Position numbers and translations under genes: made by a program
Part shown: piece after piece, positions 52,203 to 60,047 of the stretch
How the letters are laid out: every line of letters starts with the position of its first letter
Position numbering within the stretch: the first letter of the stretch is position 1
Notes under the pieces: model-generated
Told to the model about the DNA's origin: nothing
The model's input: only the letters and a program-made list of their open reading frames with translations
Database searches by the model: none
Origin: Bacteroidia bacterium
Lineage (GTDB): Bacteria > Bacteroidota > Bacteroidia > Bacteroidales > Azobacteroidaceae
Direction: 5' to 3'
Length of the DNA stretch: 64,000 bases
Assembly (NCBI GenBank): GCA_025996865.1
Contig: BNTV01000004.1
Location: forward strand, 1 to 64,000

Positions 52203-52649
52203 TTGTCGTACACCCCTTTCAGCGTAGAAAACGCGGAAGACAGTGCGGGCTTTTTATTGTGGCAAGTTACCTCTTTGTGGCAACGCAAAATTAGAGACAC
52301 ATTAAAACAGTATGACTTGACCCATTCTCAGTATGTTTTATTGACTTGTCTTCATTGGTTAAAATTACACGGGCAAGAAGTTACACAAATTGTCTTGTCG
52401 TCAAACTCAAAGATAGACCCCATGACAACTTCTACTGTTTTAAGAACATTGCAGAAGAAAGGGTTAATTCAGAGAAAGGAAGATTTAACCGATACAAGAG
52501 CGAAGAAAATTGACATTACGGAACAAGGAAAAGAAATCATAAAAAAAGCTGTAGTTACAGTAGAGACAGCAGATAAAGAATTTTTTGCATTATTAGGCGA
52601 CACAACGAATAAGTTTAATGAAACTTTGGCTGCTCTGATAAAACAATGA
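52203..52649 (+). CDS. MarR-family regulator with replaced 5' end
   Basis: A winged-helix MarR protein: FLLWQVTSLWQRKIRDTLKQ, DLTHSQYVLLTCLHWL, VTQIVLSSNSKIDPMTTSTV, GLIQRKEDLTDTRAKKIDIT. The frame starts with TTG at 52203, and the first codons are made of ATTTGTCGTACACCCC, the end of the palindromic element at 14199-14459. The natural start was probably replaced by a piece of that element. The DNA-binding part is complete; whether it is translated well is doubtful. Confidence 0.75.
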   Translation: MSYTPFSVENAEDSAGFLLWQVTSLWQRKIRDTLKQYDLTHSQYVLLTCLHWLKLHGQEVTQIVLSSNSKIDPMTTSTVLRTLQKKGLIQRKEDLTDTRAKKIDITEQGKEIIKKAVVTVETADKEFFALLGDTTNKFNETLAALIKQ

Positions 52650-52783
52650 GAATAATAGCGAAACTGTCGGCGGACGTGCTAAAAAAAAATATGCTTTAGC
52701 TTACGGACAAACCCAGCCGTATTCCCAAATCTTTCCAGATTCATGCCTCATCTTTGCAGCATAAACATTAAAATTTAGATAAG

Positions 52784-53305
52784 ATGAAAAGTATTTTTAG
52801 AACATTAAGTATTGCCGGCGCACTGTTTGTGACGAGCCTGACGGCAACAGCCCAAACTCCGGCTGTTTCGACCAAATATTCGGACGAAAAAATCGAAGAG
52901 TTAATCCAAAGTTATCACACGGCAAACGCCCATGATGTATTCCCCAAGGAAACGCTGTCGCAACAGCTGAAAAAAGACTTTCCGGCAGCACGTGACATTG
53001 AGTGGGAAACGGCTAACGAAATCTACGAAGCCGAATTTGAAATCAAATGGACGGACTACAAAGCCTTCTACGATGCCGACGGAAACCTGTTGATGTACAT
53101 TGTTGACATTCGGCTGTCGGAAGTTCCCGCCATTATCAAAAATGCGGCGCAGACGAAGTATCCCGGGTTCAGATTCGACCGCGATGCCAGAAAAATTATT
53201 AAAGGGAAAAAAGTGCTTTATCAAGTAACGCTGGAAAAAAGAGAAACCGAGATTGAAGCAACGTTTAACAGCGATGGCAGCTTTGTAAAAGAACATTATG
53301 ATTAA
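52784..53305 (+). CDS. secreted PepSY-like domain protein
   Basis: 173 residues with a signal peptide ending near TATAQ. The segments LKKDFPAARDIEWETANEIY and VPAIIKNAAQTKYPGFRFDR are the two repeats of the PepSY-like (DUF2874) beta-lactamase-inhibitor-like fold. Such proteins in Bacteroidales are often controlled by a nearby RprXY-type two-component system. The CATCTTTG near 52749 could be the -7 box. A terminator follows. Confidence 0.85.
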   Translation: MKSIFRTLSIAGALFVTSLTATAQTPAVSTKYSDEKIEELIQSYHTANAHDVFPKETLSQQLKKDFPAARDIEWETANEIYEAEFEIKWTDYKAFYDADGNLLMYIVDIRLSEVPAIIKNAAQTKYPGFRFDRDARKIIKGKKVLYQVTLEKRETEIEATFNSDGSFVKEHYD

Positions 53306-53322
53306 ATAAACAAATATATGAT

Positions 53323-53362
53323 AATCAATGCTTTTGTATTGTTAAATACAAAGGCATTGATT
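53323..53362 (+). terminator. stem-loop after the PepSY-like gene
   Basis: AATCAATGCTTTTGTATT pairs with AATACAAAGGCATTGATT across a short loop, with one mismatch; a GTTGTGTGTTT stretch follows. A likely factor-independent terminator. Confidence 0.65.
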
Positions 53363-53572
53363 GTTGTGTGTTTAAGATTTTACTACTCGCTGAATCGTTG
53401 ACAATGACATAAATATTTTGGATTGGTTTAAAGGGCATTCGCAACCACGATTTGGATGAAAGCCGGAAAGCCGAACTGAAAGCGTTTTATAAGATGACAA
53501 AAATAAATTGTTTATATTGAAAATAAATTGTATTTTTGACAAATACTTTGAACATAATTAAAATAAATTGAA

Positions 53573-53757
53573 ATGAAAAAGCCGATAAATATTGTAGAAA
53601 GAACAACTGAACGAATTTGTGGCGGCAAAACTGAAAAATGACAGAAAAAATTACATTTTTGTTGATGAAATTCAATTGATTACCGATTTTCACATTGCCG
53701 TAAAATCATGGCTTTTGGACGAAAACAACGATAAAAAACAAATTTTGTACACATGAA
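53573..53757 (+). pseudogene. fragment of an AAA ATPase (DUF4143-like)
   Basis: Starting MKKPINIVERTTE, the sequence shifts frame to LNEFVAAKLKNDRKNYIFVD and EIQLITDFHIAVKSWL, which contains a Walker B motif like those of the DUF4143 ATPases. The end overlaps the start of the next gene. Upstream (53400-53510) a further fragment, NHDLDESRKAELKAFYKMT, is of unknown origin. Confidence 0.5.
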
Positions 53758-54382
53758 AAAAGCAGTAATCATTTTAAGCGCAATCGCATTAGCGAGCTGT
53801 AATTTGTCGAAAAAGCAAACGACAGACGATTTTTTGATATTATACGAAGAATATAACGACAGTTTGGGTTTTGAATTATTTGGGTACAGGAACGTGCAGG
53901 GCGAAATAGCCATCAAAGCGAAATACTATATGACAGAGACAGATACTTTCCATAATGTAGCATTTGTAATAAGAGATTCTTCGGGCTGGGTTGCTATCGA
54001 CCGGAATGAAACTATACTGCTTTATCCTTTTATATTCGACAATGGACCCGATTATATTAAAGAAGGCCTCTTCCGTTTTGTAGAGAACGAAAAAATGGGA
54101 TTTGCCAATATGGACTGTGAAAAAATCATTCCCGCCATTTTCGACTTTGTGCAACCTTTTGAAAACGGCATCGCCGAATACACCTTGGGCGGACATAAAG
54201 AATATGAAGCCGACGACCCCAACCATCATTGGTGGTGGGCAGGCGGATATGAAACAGGCTACGTCAATCATTCGGCGCAGTTGTTTTCCAAAGTAACCGA
54301 ACTGCAAAACGGCACACGGGAAGCATGGACAAAAGACAATCAACGTGTTTTGCTGAACGAGCAAGGCGAAATAATGAAATAG
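53753..54382 (+). CDS. WG-repeat lipoprotein
   Basis: 209 residues with lipobox ALASC (Cys16). WG-type beta repeats are seen: SGWVAIDRNETILLYPFIFD and EKMGFANMDCEKIIPAIFDF, then QPFENGIAEYTLGG. The C-terminal part includes NHHWWWAGGYE. WG-repeat proteins are surface or periplasmic with unknown partners. It looks intact; the start overlaps the ATPase fragment by five bases. Confidence 0.85.
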   Translation: MKKAVIILSAIALASCNLSKKQTTDDFLILYEEYNDSLGFELFGYRNVQGEIAIKAKYYMTETDTFHNVAFVIRDSSGWVAIDRNETILLYPFIFDNGPDYIKEGLFRFVENEKMGFANMDCEKIIPAIFDFVQPFENGIAEYTLGGHKEYEADDPNHHWWWAGGYETGYVNHSAQLFSKVTELQNGTREAWTKDNQRVLLNEQGEIMK

Positions 54383-54434
54383 AAAAATAAAAATAATCGC
54401 CCAATGAAAAAATCAATCGTCATTACGAAATTAC

Positions 54435-54455
54435 ATATCTGCGTTATCCGCGTGC
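54435..54455. repeat. short dispersed repeat, copy 3
   Basis: ATATCTGCGTTATCCGCGTG, two or three bases different from the copies at 31579 and 33677. Confidence 0.45.
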
Positions 54456-54535
54456 AAAAAATCAATAGACCTGCGTAGAGAGAACAAAATTTCAACCGCC
54501 CAAAAAGGAAAAAAAGAAACAGAATCTAAAAGAAA

Positions 54536-54589
54536 TTTGTACAATTCGAAATAAGGTGTAACTTTGCAGTGCGATTGCAAATTTACACC
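54536..54589 (+). promoter_or_regulatory. promoter with inverted-repeat operator before DUF4143 gene 4
   Basis: TTTG (54536-54539), 19-bp spacer and TAACTTTG (54559-54566) form a perfect promoter. GGTGTAACTTTGCA (54555-54568) and TGCAAATTTACACC (54576-54589) are inverted repeats with one mismatch that span the -7 box and the expected RNA start. This is the layout of a repressor operator. Confidence 0.7.
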
Positions 54590-54605
54590 AATAAAATATA
54601 TTATC

Positions 54606-55760
54606 ATGATTATCAGAGAAATAGAAAAGGTATTTTTTGAATTGTTGCAAAAATTTCCCGCTGTATCGGTTACGGGACCGCGGCAGTCGGGCAAAACTAC
54701 GCTTGTAAAAAATATCGGCGGCTACAACTATTTTTCGCTCGAAAATATTGATACGCGCACATTTGCCGAAAGCGACCCGCGCGGTTTTCTGCATTCGGCA
54801 GGAGAAAAATTTATTTTAGACGAAGTGCAGTATGTTCCCGCGCTGTTTTCCTATTTGCAGGAAATTTTGGACAACGCAACCGAAAACGGCAAAGTGATTT
54901 TGCTCGGCTCACAGAGTTTTTTGATGAATCAGCATATTTCGCAGAGTTTGGCGGGCAGGGTAGCGATGCTCAAACTGCTGCCGCTGTCGTATTCGGAACT
55001 CAAAAATGCCAATCTTGCAAGCGATAATATCGCGCACAACCTGTTCACAGGCGGCTACCCGCGCCTGCACAGCGAACAGATTGAACCGCCATATTTTTTT
55101 CCGAATTATATCGAAACCTACCTGCAACGCGATATTCGCCTGCTGAAAAACATTGAAAATCTGACAACTTTTACCCGATTTATCAAACTTTGCGCAGGCA
55201 GAGCGGGTAATGTGCTTAATATTTCCTCGCTTGCAAACGATGCCGATATTGCAGTAAATACGGCAAAATCGTGGCTTTCGCTCTTGGAAGCAAGTTATAT
55301 CGTCTATTTTGTGCAGCCGTTTTCGGGCAATGTCAATCGCCGTTTAATCAAATCGCCGAAACTCTATTTTTATGATACAGGTTTGGCGTGTTCACTGTTG
55401 GGTTTGGAAAACGAAATGCAGATAGAAAATTTTTATTTGAAGGGCAATCTGTTTGAAAATTTTGTTTTTTCAGAACTTGTAAAACAGCGTTTTAATGCGG
55501 GGCTGCCTGCAAATTATTATTTCCTGCGCGACTCAAAAGGCGTTGAAATTGATTGCGTTATAGAAAAGCCCGACAGAATGGACTTTATTGAAATCAAAAT
55601 GTCTCAAACGCTTTCCGCCTCGCATATAGCCAACATTAAATCGTTAAAATCTTTGTTCTCAAAAACCGAAGATTATGTGATTTATTCGGGCACTCAAGAA
55701 CCTGTTTATCACGATGTACGGTTTGTTAACTGGCAAAATATAAATTCGCTTTATCACTGA
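54606..55760 (+). CDS. AAA ATPase with DUF4143 domain (copy 4)
   Basis: 384 residues from the ATG at 54606; an in-frame TTG at 54564 lies inside the operator. Walker A is TGPRQSGKTTLVK, Walker B KFILDEVQYVPALF, sensor VILLGSQSFLMNQHISQSLA. DUF4143 begins near NYIETYLQRDIRLLKNIENL, and the nuclease-like core is RDSKGVEIDCVIEKPDRMDF with IEIKMSQT. It is a different subfamily from copies 2 and 3 (shorter, QRD motif) and closer to the widespread type. It seems intact. Confidence 0.92.
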   Translation: MIIREIEKVFFELLQKFPAVSVTGPRQSGKTTLVKNIGGYNYFSLENIDTRTFAESDPRGFLHSAGEKFILDEVQYVPALFSYLQEILDNATENGKVILLGSQSFLMNQHISQSLAGRVAMLKLLPLSYSELKNANLASDNIAHNLFTGGYPRLHSEQIEPPYFFPNYIETYLQRDIRLLKNIENLTTFTRFIKLCAGRAGNVLNISSLANDADIAVNTAKSWLSLLEASYIVYFVQPFSGNVNRRLIKSPKLYFYDTGLACSLLGLENEMQIENFYLKGNLFENFVFSELVKQRFNAGLPANYYFLRDSKGVEIDCVIEKPDRMDFIEIKMSQTLSASHIANIKSLKSLFSKTEDYVIYSGTQEPVYHDVRFVNWQNINSLYH

Positions 55761-55811
55761 ATTTGAATTGAATATAAAAATCAAACTTCAAACAAATTAA
55801 AAAACACAGAG

Positions 55812-56005
55812 ATGAGTAAAGAGAAAAAATTAAAACAATATCACGCGGCAAACAATTATTGACGGAAACACAACTTGAGGGCAAAAGTCTCGAAGAACTT
55901 TCGGCATTTATGAAACTGAAAAACCACCATCCAAAAACAGTGATTTCGCTTGACCCCGAAGAACCGACTTACAACGGAATCGTACAGCGAAATGCAACAA
56001 AATAG
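55812..56005 (+). pseudogene. unidentified gene remnant
   Basis: A start MSKEKKLKQYHAANNY is followed in another frame by ETQLEGKSLEELSAFMKLKN and PKTVISLDPEEPTYNGIVQR. The second part resembles the end of an ATPase domain, but this is uncertain. Confidence 0.35.
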
Positions 56006-56034
56006 CTGATTAAAAACTAATTAAATAATATCCA

Positions 56035-56700
56035 ATGAAAAAAACAGCAATCATTTTAAGCATAATAGCAGCATTTAATTGTACTCAAACGGTGAAAAAC
56101 CAAACGGACGTTGCCAATAATACGGTTCTGTTGCCAAATGAATATTCTCATTTAGAAGAAGACAGTATAAGGTTGAGCGAAAAAACAACGGAAGCATTGG
56201 CTTTTTGCAAGAAAAACAACTATAACACAGACTTTTGTTTTTTAATCGACATGAAAATTCATTCGGGAAAATACCGGATGTTTGTTTGGAATTTTAACGA
56301 TAACAAGATAGAACGGAAAGCCTTGTGCGCCCACGGTTGTGGAAAAGACAACAACAAAAGCACCGGCGCGCAACCCGTTTTCAGTAATACGGAAGGGAGT
56401 TTGCTGACATCGCTCGGAAAATACAAAACCGGAATTCGCTCTTACAGCCAATATGGTATTCATGTGCATTATAAAATGCACGGCTTGGAAAAAACCAATA
56501 ACAATGCATTCAAACGCCAAATTGTGCTTCATTCCCATACTCCTGTTCCCAAAAACGAAATTTATCCCGCTCATTTGCCGATGGGATGGAGTTTCGGCTG
56601 TCCGGTTACCGACAATGCTACCATGACTTATTTGGATGAGAAGCTGCAAATTAGCAAACAACCGATACTGATTTGGATATATTACTCAAATGTGGAATAA
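56035..56700 (+). CDS. murein L,D-transpeptidase catalytic-domain lipoprotein
   Basis: 221 residues with a likely lipobox (AFNC, Cys16). The YkuD-like catalytic signature is seen in YGIHVHYKMHG, the histidine segment QIVLHSHTPVP, and MGWSFGCPVTDN with the nucleophilic cysteine. It probably cross-links peptidoglycan stem peptides or attaches proteins in the periplasm. It is intact and preceded by an AT-rich leader. Confidence 0.88.
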   Translation: MKKTAIILSIIAAFNCTQTVKNQTDVANNTVLLPNEYSHLEEDSIRLSEKTTEALAFCKKNNYNTDFCFLIDMKIHSGKYRMFVWNFNDNKIERKALCAHGCGKDNNKSTGAQPVFSNTEGSLLTSLGKYKTGIRSYSQYGIHVHYKMHGLEKTNNNAFKRQIVLHSHTPVPKNEIYPAHLPMGWSFGCPVTDNATMTYLDEKLQISKQPILIWIYYSNVE

Positions 56701-56792
56701 ATTGGTCAGCCCCTCAAATATTTTTTATTCTTATTTGTCTATATCAATAGAGCGTTTTAGAAAATAATTAGCAAACATAAAATGATAACAAA

Positions 56793-57089
56793 ATGAATGT
56801 CGGATTTTATATTGGCGGTGCGATAGTTGCACTTTGGTGTATTGGAGGGATTTACAAGCATTTGCATGGAAGAAACAAGACTGTGCAAGTTGTTGATGGC
56901 AATTGTACAGGATGTAAGCATTGCCTGACGAACATGAGGAAGTGCAAACATAACGTATTGGAATTGGTAAGCGATGAAACAGGGAAACATATTGTGGTAA
57001 AATATCCCGCTAAATGCACCGCTTGTGGAGATTGTGTAAGTTTATGCAAATTTAAAGCGCTTAAATTGGTTAGGAAAACAACAAAATAG
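56793..57089 (+). CDS. small membrane-anchored ferredoxin-type protein with two 4Fe-4S clusters
   Basis: 98 residues. The N-terminus is hydrophobic (FYIGGAIVALWCIGGIY) and likely anchors the protein. Two cluster motifs follow: CTGCKHCLTNMRKC and CTACGDCVSLC, with the last cysteine contributions from CKH and CKF. It would carry electrons; the partner is unknown. The adjacent oxidoreductase (57154) is not usually ferredoxin-dependent. Confidence 0.85.
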   Translation: MNVGFYIGGAIVALWCIGGIYKHLHGRNKTVQVVDGNCTGCKHCLTNMRKCKHNVLELVSDETGKHIVVKYPAKCTACGDCVSLCKFKALKLVRKTTK

Positions 57090-57153
57090 CGGGGAAAACA
57101 ACAGAAAAGCCGTATATTTACAAAAATTATCAACAAAGATAAAATAATAGAAA

Positions 57154-58164
57154 ATGAAAGCAATTGTCTGTACAAAATACGGGAAGCCCGATGTTTTGAA
57201 AATAGTAGCTATTGAAAAACCGATACCGAAAGACAATGAAGTTTTGGTGAAAAATTTTGCAACGTCTGTAACCGTTGCGGATTGTCGTGTTCGAGGATTT
57301 GATGTTCCCGCTTCATTTTGGTTGCCGGCAAGGTTGGCTTTGGGATTGTTCAAGCCTCGAAAATCTATTCTTGGCAGCGAATTATCAGGAATCATTGAAG
57401 CCGTTGGAAAGAATGTAAGCAGATTTGAAGCCGGAGATGAAGTTTTTGCTTTTTCAGACCATAAAATGGGTGCTTATGCTGAATATGTATGTGTTGCAGA
57501 AAATGATTGTATCGCCTTGAAACCTGAAAATTTGAGTTTTGAACAATCAACGGTTTTATCGTTTGGAGGAATTACAGCTTTGTATTTCTTGAAAAAAGGA
57601 AGAGTTTCAAAAGGCGACAAGATATTGATTTATGGAGCTTCGGGAAGCGTTGGCGTTTATGCTGTTCAATTGGCAAAATATTTTGGAGCGGAAGTAACCG
57701 GCGTTTGCAGTACGGGAAATTTGGAATTAGTTAAACGTTTAGGCGCAGATTTCGTAATAGACTATACAAAAACGGATTGGGCAGAATTGAATGAAAAGTT
57801 TGATGTGATTTTTGATGCTGTAGGAAAAACCGGTATATCGCAAATTATCAAGACAACAAAACCGAACGGACGATACATTCATTTAGTTGCCACGCCTTTT
57901 ACGGAATTGAAAATTCGATGGCGATTATTGTCAAGCAAACTGAAATTTATCGGCGGAACCTATAATTCAGCCATTGCTAATGAGTATATCCATTTTATCA
58001 AAAAGCTGGCTGTAGAAGGAGTGATTAAACCGGTTATTGACAAGCAGTATTGTTTTGACGAAATATCGCTTGCCCACGAGTACGTTGATAAAGGGCATAA
58101 AAAAGGAAATGTAGTGATAACGATAACTGACCTTCGGCGGTCAGCAATGGTTGACAAGGCATAA
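57154..58164 (+). CDS. medium-chain NAD(P)H:quinone-oxidoreductase-like dehydrogenase
   Basis: 336 residues. MKAIVCTKYGKPDVLKIVAI, the catalytic-domain ILGSELSGIIEAVGKNVSRF, the nucleotide-binding ILIYGASGSVGVYAVQLAKY and the DEISLAHEYVDKGHKKGNVV end are typical of the zinc-free MDR family. No zinc-binding cysteines are seen. It probably reduces quinones or enones with NADPH. It appears intact. Confidence 0.9.
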   Translation: MKAIVCTKYGKPDVLKIVAIEKPIPKDNEVLVKNFATSVTVADCRVRGFDVPASFWLPARLALGLFKPRKSILGSELSGIIEAVGKNVSRFEAGDEVFAFSDHKMGAYAEYVCVAENDCIALKPENLSFEQSTVLSFGGITALYFLKKGRVSKGDKILIYGASGSVGVYAVQLAKYFGAEVTGVCSTGNLELVKRLGADFVIDYTKTDWAELNEKFDVIFDAVGKTGISQIIKTTKPNGRYIHLVATPFTELKIRWRLLSSKLKFIGGTYNSAIANEYIHFIKKLAVEGVIKPVIDKQYCFDEISLAHEYVDKGHKKGNVVITITDLRRSAMVDKA

Positions 58165-58183
58165 AGAAAACGATTGAACACAG

Positions 58184-58354
58184 CAGGCGTTTTACACAAC
58201 CACAAGTTTTGAAAAAGTCCGTTTTTTTGATAATGCCACAAAAGAATGGTTGGATTTTGTGGTGGGCAACAGGCGCGGCGTCAAGCAGGAACAATTTGAT
58301 TTTAAAATTCCCAATATTCTACCAAATTTATGGCCTGTTCCTTTAACAAATTGA
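58184..58354 (+). pseudogene. DUF3990 fragment
   Basis: 56 codons without start read FYTTTSFEKVRFFDNATKEW and LDFVVGNRRGVKQEQFDF, the conserved core of DUF3990 (an ADP-ribosyltransferase-like family) with its middle deleted. The end overlaps the convergent gene at 58302. Confidence 0.6.
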
Positions 58355-58853
58355 CGATGTAATATTTATGTTCAAATCCCATAAATACAACGATAGTTTT
58401 GTTCTCAAATTCTTTTGAATATTTGACAATATTTTCAGCCATTACTTCATTTCGTTTCACCCAAAAATCCTTTTGTAATTGAGCAAATGGAATCCATTTG
58501 TTTAATTCTTCTGTATCTTGTGTGATAGAAATTATCAAATCATAAATTGTTCTGTATTTTAATTCTGTAAATTTTTGGTTTAAGTCGGAATTTACTTCTT
58601 TTAATGAATTGTATTTCACTTGGGCATATAACTCTAATGTTGAAATGAATATATTAAAATAATTTTCGCTTGCTTTTGACAGTTTGTTTGCCGAATGGAA
58701 AGAAAATATCTGATTGAAAATTTCACGTTCTTTTTCAAAATAATTTTCTTTTCTGTAAAACGCATTTCGTCCACTTATTTCATAAGGTCGTAAAGCGATT
58801 TTATATTTTTGCTGATAGTGATAACTCGCTATGTTTTGATTTGTCGAGAGTCA
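58302..58853 (-). pseudogene. 5'-truncated protein, possibly DUF5694-like
   Basis: The frame is open from 58853 and reads ASYHYQQKYKIALRPYEISG, YFEKEREIFNQIFSFHSANK and, near the end, KTIVVFMGFEHKYYIVNLLK. The first ATG in frame (58619) is well inside the conserved part, so the true start is lost. Upstream a promoter-like TATCTTTG on the minus strand (58947-58954) and a short start MAVSNKRH show that the 5' end was deleted. The family assignment is tentative. Confidence 0.5.
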
Positions 58854-58946
58854 CCCTGCTGGTCAGGTTGTTCAATACTGCCAACACATCAATGCCGCTT
58901 ATTGCTCACTGCCATAATAAATTACTTTTATTGATTCGATTGACCG

Positions 58947-58984
58947 CAAAGATATAAAATATTTAACAAATAAGCGTACCTTTG
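58947..58984. promoter_or_regulatory. divergent -7 boxes
   Basis: On the minus strand TATCTTTG (58947-58954) points at the truncated gene; on the plus strand TACCTTTG (58977-58984) lies 42 bases before the QueG-like gene. Both match TAnnTTTG; -33 elements are weak. Confidence 0.5.
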
Positions 58985-59025
58985 CAAAAAAGAATACGAA
59001 AAAAGATGTCAAACAAATTAAAAAA

Positions 59026-59739
59026 ATGCAGAAAATGAAAGAAAAAATAAGGACATTGGTTTTATCGTTGGGCGCAGACATCTGCGGTTTTGCCCATATT
59101 GACAGGTTTGATAATGCTCCGAAGGGATTCAATCCTGCGGATATTTTTCCGGATTGCCGCTCGGTGATTGCCTTTGGAATTGCGCTACCCAAAGGGCTTG
59201 CCGGGATTAATCCCCGTTTGGTATATGGGTATTTCAACTCTTTTACTTTCCCTGAAACAGACAAGATTGCTCTCCAAACGGCTAAACGAATGGAAGAAGA
59301 TTACCCATGTACGGCTGTTCCTGTTCCTTGCGACAGTCCGTATGAATATTGGGATGCAGAGAACATGGAGGGGCGCGGTTTGATTTCGATGAATCATACA
59401 GCCGTTGCCGCCGGATTGGGCGCTATCGGCAAAAGTTCCCTGCTCCTGAACCCGCGCTATGGCAATATGCTGACACTTGGCGCATTGCTGACGGATTTGG
59501 ATTTGCCGTCCGACCCTGTTTCGGAAAACATTTGCAAGGATAACTGCCGCAAGTGTATGGATAATTGTCCGGTTGGCGCTATTGAGAATGGCAGGGTTAA
59601 TCAAAAACTTTGCAGGAATAACACGTATGGAAAAACGCAACGCGGATTTGATACCGTGGATTGCAATCGTTGCAGAACCGTTTGTCCGATGAATTACGGG
59701 GATTGCAAGTTGTCTGATTCCGGCATTGGAAGCCTATGA
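59026..59739 (+). CDS. QueG-like iron-sulfur protein (epoxyqueuosine reductase-related)
   Basis: 237 residues, shorter than QueG (about 310-380). SLGADICGFAHIDRF, NHTAVAAGLGAIGKSSLLLN and the 4Fe-4S motifs CRKCMDNCPVGAI and CNRCRTVCP fit the family of cobalamin-binding QueG-related reductases, short form without the C-terminal HEAT part. It may act on a different substrate from QueG. ATG 59026 or 59035 could be used. Confidence 0.82.
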   Translation: MQKMKEKIRTLVLSLGADICGFAHIDRFDNAPKGFNPADIFPDCRSVIAFGIALPKGLAGINPRLVYGYFNSFTFPETDKIALQTAKRMEEDYPCTAVPVPCDSPYEYWDAENMEGRGLISMNHTAVAAGLGAIGKSSLLLNPRYGNMLTLGALLTDLDLPSDPVSENICKDNCRKCMDNCPVGAIENGRVNQKLCRNNTYGKTQRGFDTVDCNRCRTVCPMNYGDCKLSDSGIGSL

Positions 59740-59763
59740 TAATGCAAAAGAAAACGATTGAAC

Positions 59764-59886
59764 ATGCAACAGAACGAATTTTGGGAATCAAATTATATAG
59801 AAAAGCAAACGATGTGGGGCTTTGAGCCTGCAAGCAAAAATTTAATGAGATATAAAGTCAAACAATTTAAATCAATCAGAAAATGA
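59764..59886 (+). pseudogene. 5' fragment of a methyltransferase gene
   Basis: MQQNEFWESNYIEKQTMWGF then EPASKNLMRYKVK: the first 23 codons are nearly identical to the methyltransferase remnant at 31838, with the same upstream GAAAACGATTGAACATG. It then switches to unrelated sequence. Confidence 0.7.
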
Positions 59887-60005
59887 AACAAAAATTATTC
59901 TGCTTAATTATTTTGTGCATAACAACTATTTTTACAATAACAGCAAAAATCATTTATAGTTATAATTTAGTTATGATTTCCGTACCAATATTCAAAAAAT
60001 TATGA
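59883..60005 (+). CDS. 40-residue hydrophobic small ORF
   Basis: MKQKLFCLIILCITTIFTIT followed by a short tail. It resembles a signal peptide or a single membrane span without a body. It overlaps the end of the preceding fragment by four bases. It may be a 5' remnant of a secreted-protein gene. Confidence 0.3.
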   Translation: MKQKLFCLIILCITTIFTITAKIIYSYNLVMISVPIFKKL

Positions 60006-60047
60006 TTTACTTTGCAGTAAATAATTAACACGATATGAATTTCTAAT

